From: Chloroflexi bacterium TSY
GTDB lineage: Bacteria; Chloroflexota; Anaerolineae; Caldilineales; Caldilineaceae
Direction of reading: 5' to 3'
NCBI GenBank assembly: GCA_019217005.1
Contig: JAHBNG010000009.1
Coordinates: 62,001-126,000 of the forward strand
DNA length: 64,000 nucleotides
How positions within the stretch are numbered: position 1 is the stretch's first letter; every line of letters starts with the position of its first letter. The notes under the pieces are model-generated. The model searched no databases, was not told where the DNA came from, and saw nothing but the letters and a program-made list of their open reading frames with translations. This document shows, piece after piece, positions 63,503-64,000 of the stretch. The position numbers were made by a program, and so were the translations under genes.

Positions 63503-64000
63503 ATATTCCTCCCAGGACTGCCGGTTGATCTACGAATAGATCGAAAGCTGTTAGACTCAGTAGATCCAAATTTGGCGTTTTTGGCTATTTTCAGTCGAGA
63601 TTGCAGGGATTTTGGAGTCATTTATTCAGATTTCGGTTACAGAAAACAACCTATTTCATATCTGAAAATCGCCCAAATCTAACGCAAAAACTAGATATCG
63701 ACCAGCAAATTTGTATTTATGTCAACTGTTTAGCCAGAATTCTCTCTCAAAACCTGAAATTTGGATCTACTGAGACTACACAACTTTATACTCTACAGCA
63801 CGATATAAACAATGAACATTTTTACAAAAGTAAAGAGTGTTCTATGCAATGCTGATGAGCATGAAAAGATCAATCCTCATCATCCTGCTGAAAAGACGTA
63901 AGAACGTCCATCCAGATGATAATTATTTTAGGATTATCAATTTCTCTTCCCCAAAATTGCGCAATTTTTGTATCTCAGGAAGATAAACAGAAATTGCACA
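63503..64000. other. Upstream region of the ribosomal cluster: MITE F copy 3 and non-coding sequence
   Basis: After 55 bp of leader comes MITE F (63558-63772). The last 228 bp have no coding frame resembling rpsJ or another gene on either strand. AAAATTGCGCAATTTT at 63953-63968 is a perfect 16 bp palindrome. The cluster promoter should lie in or beyond this region; MITE F now lies between the leader and any original upstream promoter. Confidence 0.65.
63558..63772. mobile_element. MITE F copy 3 (215 bp), inverted, upstream of rplC
   Basis: Reverse orientation relative to copies 1 and 2, near-identical in sequence. Flanked by a perfect AGACT duplication at 63553-63557 and 63773-63777. Confidence 0.95.

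Noticed and set aside
63778..64000. Possible rpsJ upstream of rplC
   Set aside because: No open frame on the minus strand with S10 motifs; the sequence is AT-rich and full of stops.
1..64000. tRNA, rRNA or CRISPR loci
   Set aside because: No cloverleaf-like segment with a T-loop motif, no rRNA-like sequence and no regularly spaced direct repeats were seen by eye; a covariance-model search would be decisive.

Overview
The window looks like a chromosomal segment of a Chloroflexota bacterium of the Anaerolineae/Caldilineae type. This is inferred from gene content: a DUF4058 protein, a Tat-lipoprotein sugar-binding protein with a sulfatase, a zinc-ribbon/LysM membrane protein, and the ribosomal cluster style. 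It has not been checked against a database. Two features dominate. The right third (44.7-63.5 kb) is a co-oriented minus-strand ribosomal protein cluster. The left two thirds are accessory DNA heavily colonised by insertion sequences and short non-autonomous repeats, which have broken many genes.

0-10 kb: an unknown membrane protein split by a 104 bp mini-element, a small MscS-type channel, a SAM methyltransferase, and two paralogous giant membrane receptors. The intact receptor (3023-6313) reads as a Cache sensor, then a pentameric ligand-gated ion channel (Cys-loop/pro-loop type) body, then a C-terminal Leu/Ile/Val-type periplasmic binding domain. The second copy (6788-9656) had the same design but lost its middle to an ISAzo13-family insertion and deletion. 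This is the most interesting system in the window.

10-25 kb: an aquaporin remnant; a sugar ABC cassette (two permeases, a binding protein split by a 215 bp MITE, a sulfatase, an RsmC-like methyltransferase); a broken ArsP-type permease with its ArsR regulator and two identical operator palindromes; a small operon with a lipoprotein resembling the animal APCDD1 domain; an HxlR regulator; a DinB protein; a truncated two-domain lipoprotein; and a frameshifted DUF4058 gene.

25-31 kb: a TPR gene and a membrane glycosyltransferase-like gene are both cut by a 1.5 kb IS. The second is also split by a 2 kb IS that itself carries a 215 bp MITE. A zinc-ribbon/BON/LysM protein follows.

31-44.6 kb: uvrA, a MEMO-family protein, an exosortase gene and an EpsI-like gene (each killed by a different element), a lipoprotein, a membrane HExxH protein, thioredoxin, transaldolase and a MoaB/Mog-like protein.

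44.7-63.5 kb: the gene order read on the minus strand is L3-L4-L23-L2-S19-L22-S3-L16-L29-S17-L14-L24-L5-S8-L6-L18-S5-L30-L15-secY-adk-map-S13-S11-S4-rpoA-L17-truA-L13-S9, ending in a clear rho-independent terminator. rpsN, infA and rpmJ are absent from their usual places and rpsJ is not directly upstream of L3. Many gaps in this essential cluster hold repeats also found in the accessory region.

Repeat families named here: A (155 bp MITE, 4 copies, 8 bp target duplications), B (palindrome, 2 copies), C (shared decayed coding remnant, 2), D (73 bp hairpin, 5), E (nested hairpin, 1), F (215 bp MITE, 3 copies, inserted at AGWCT), G (75 bp hairpin, 3), H (2), I (2), J (hairpin plus half copies), K (1), and N (104 bp derivative of the IS at 27267). 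Where broken reading frames were rejoined by removing one element plus its target duplication, the frame was restored, which argues for real and recent insertions.
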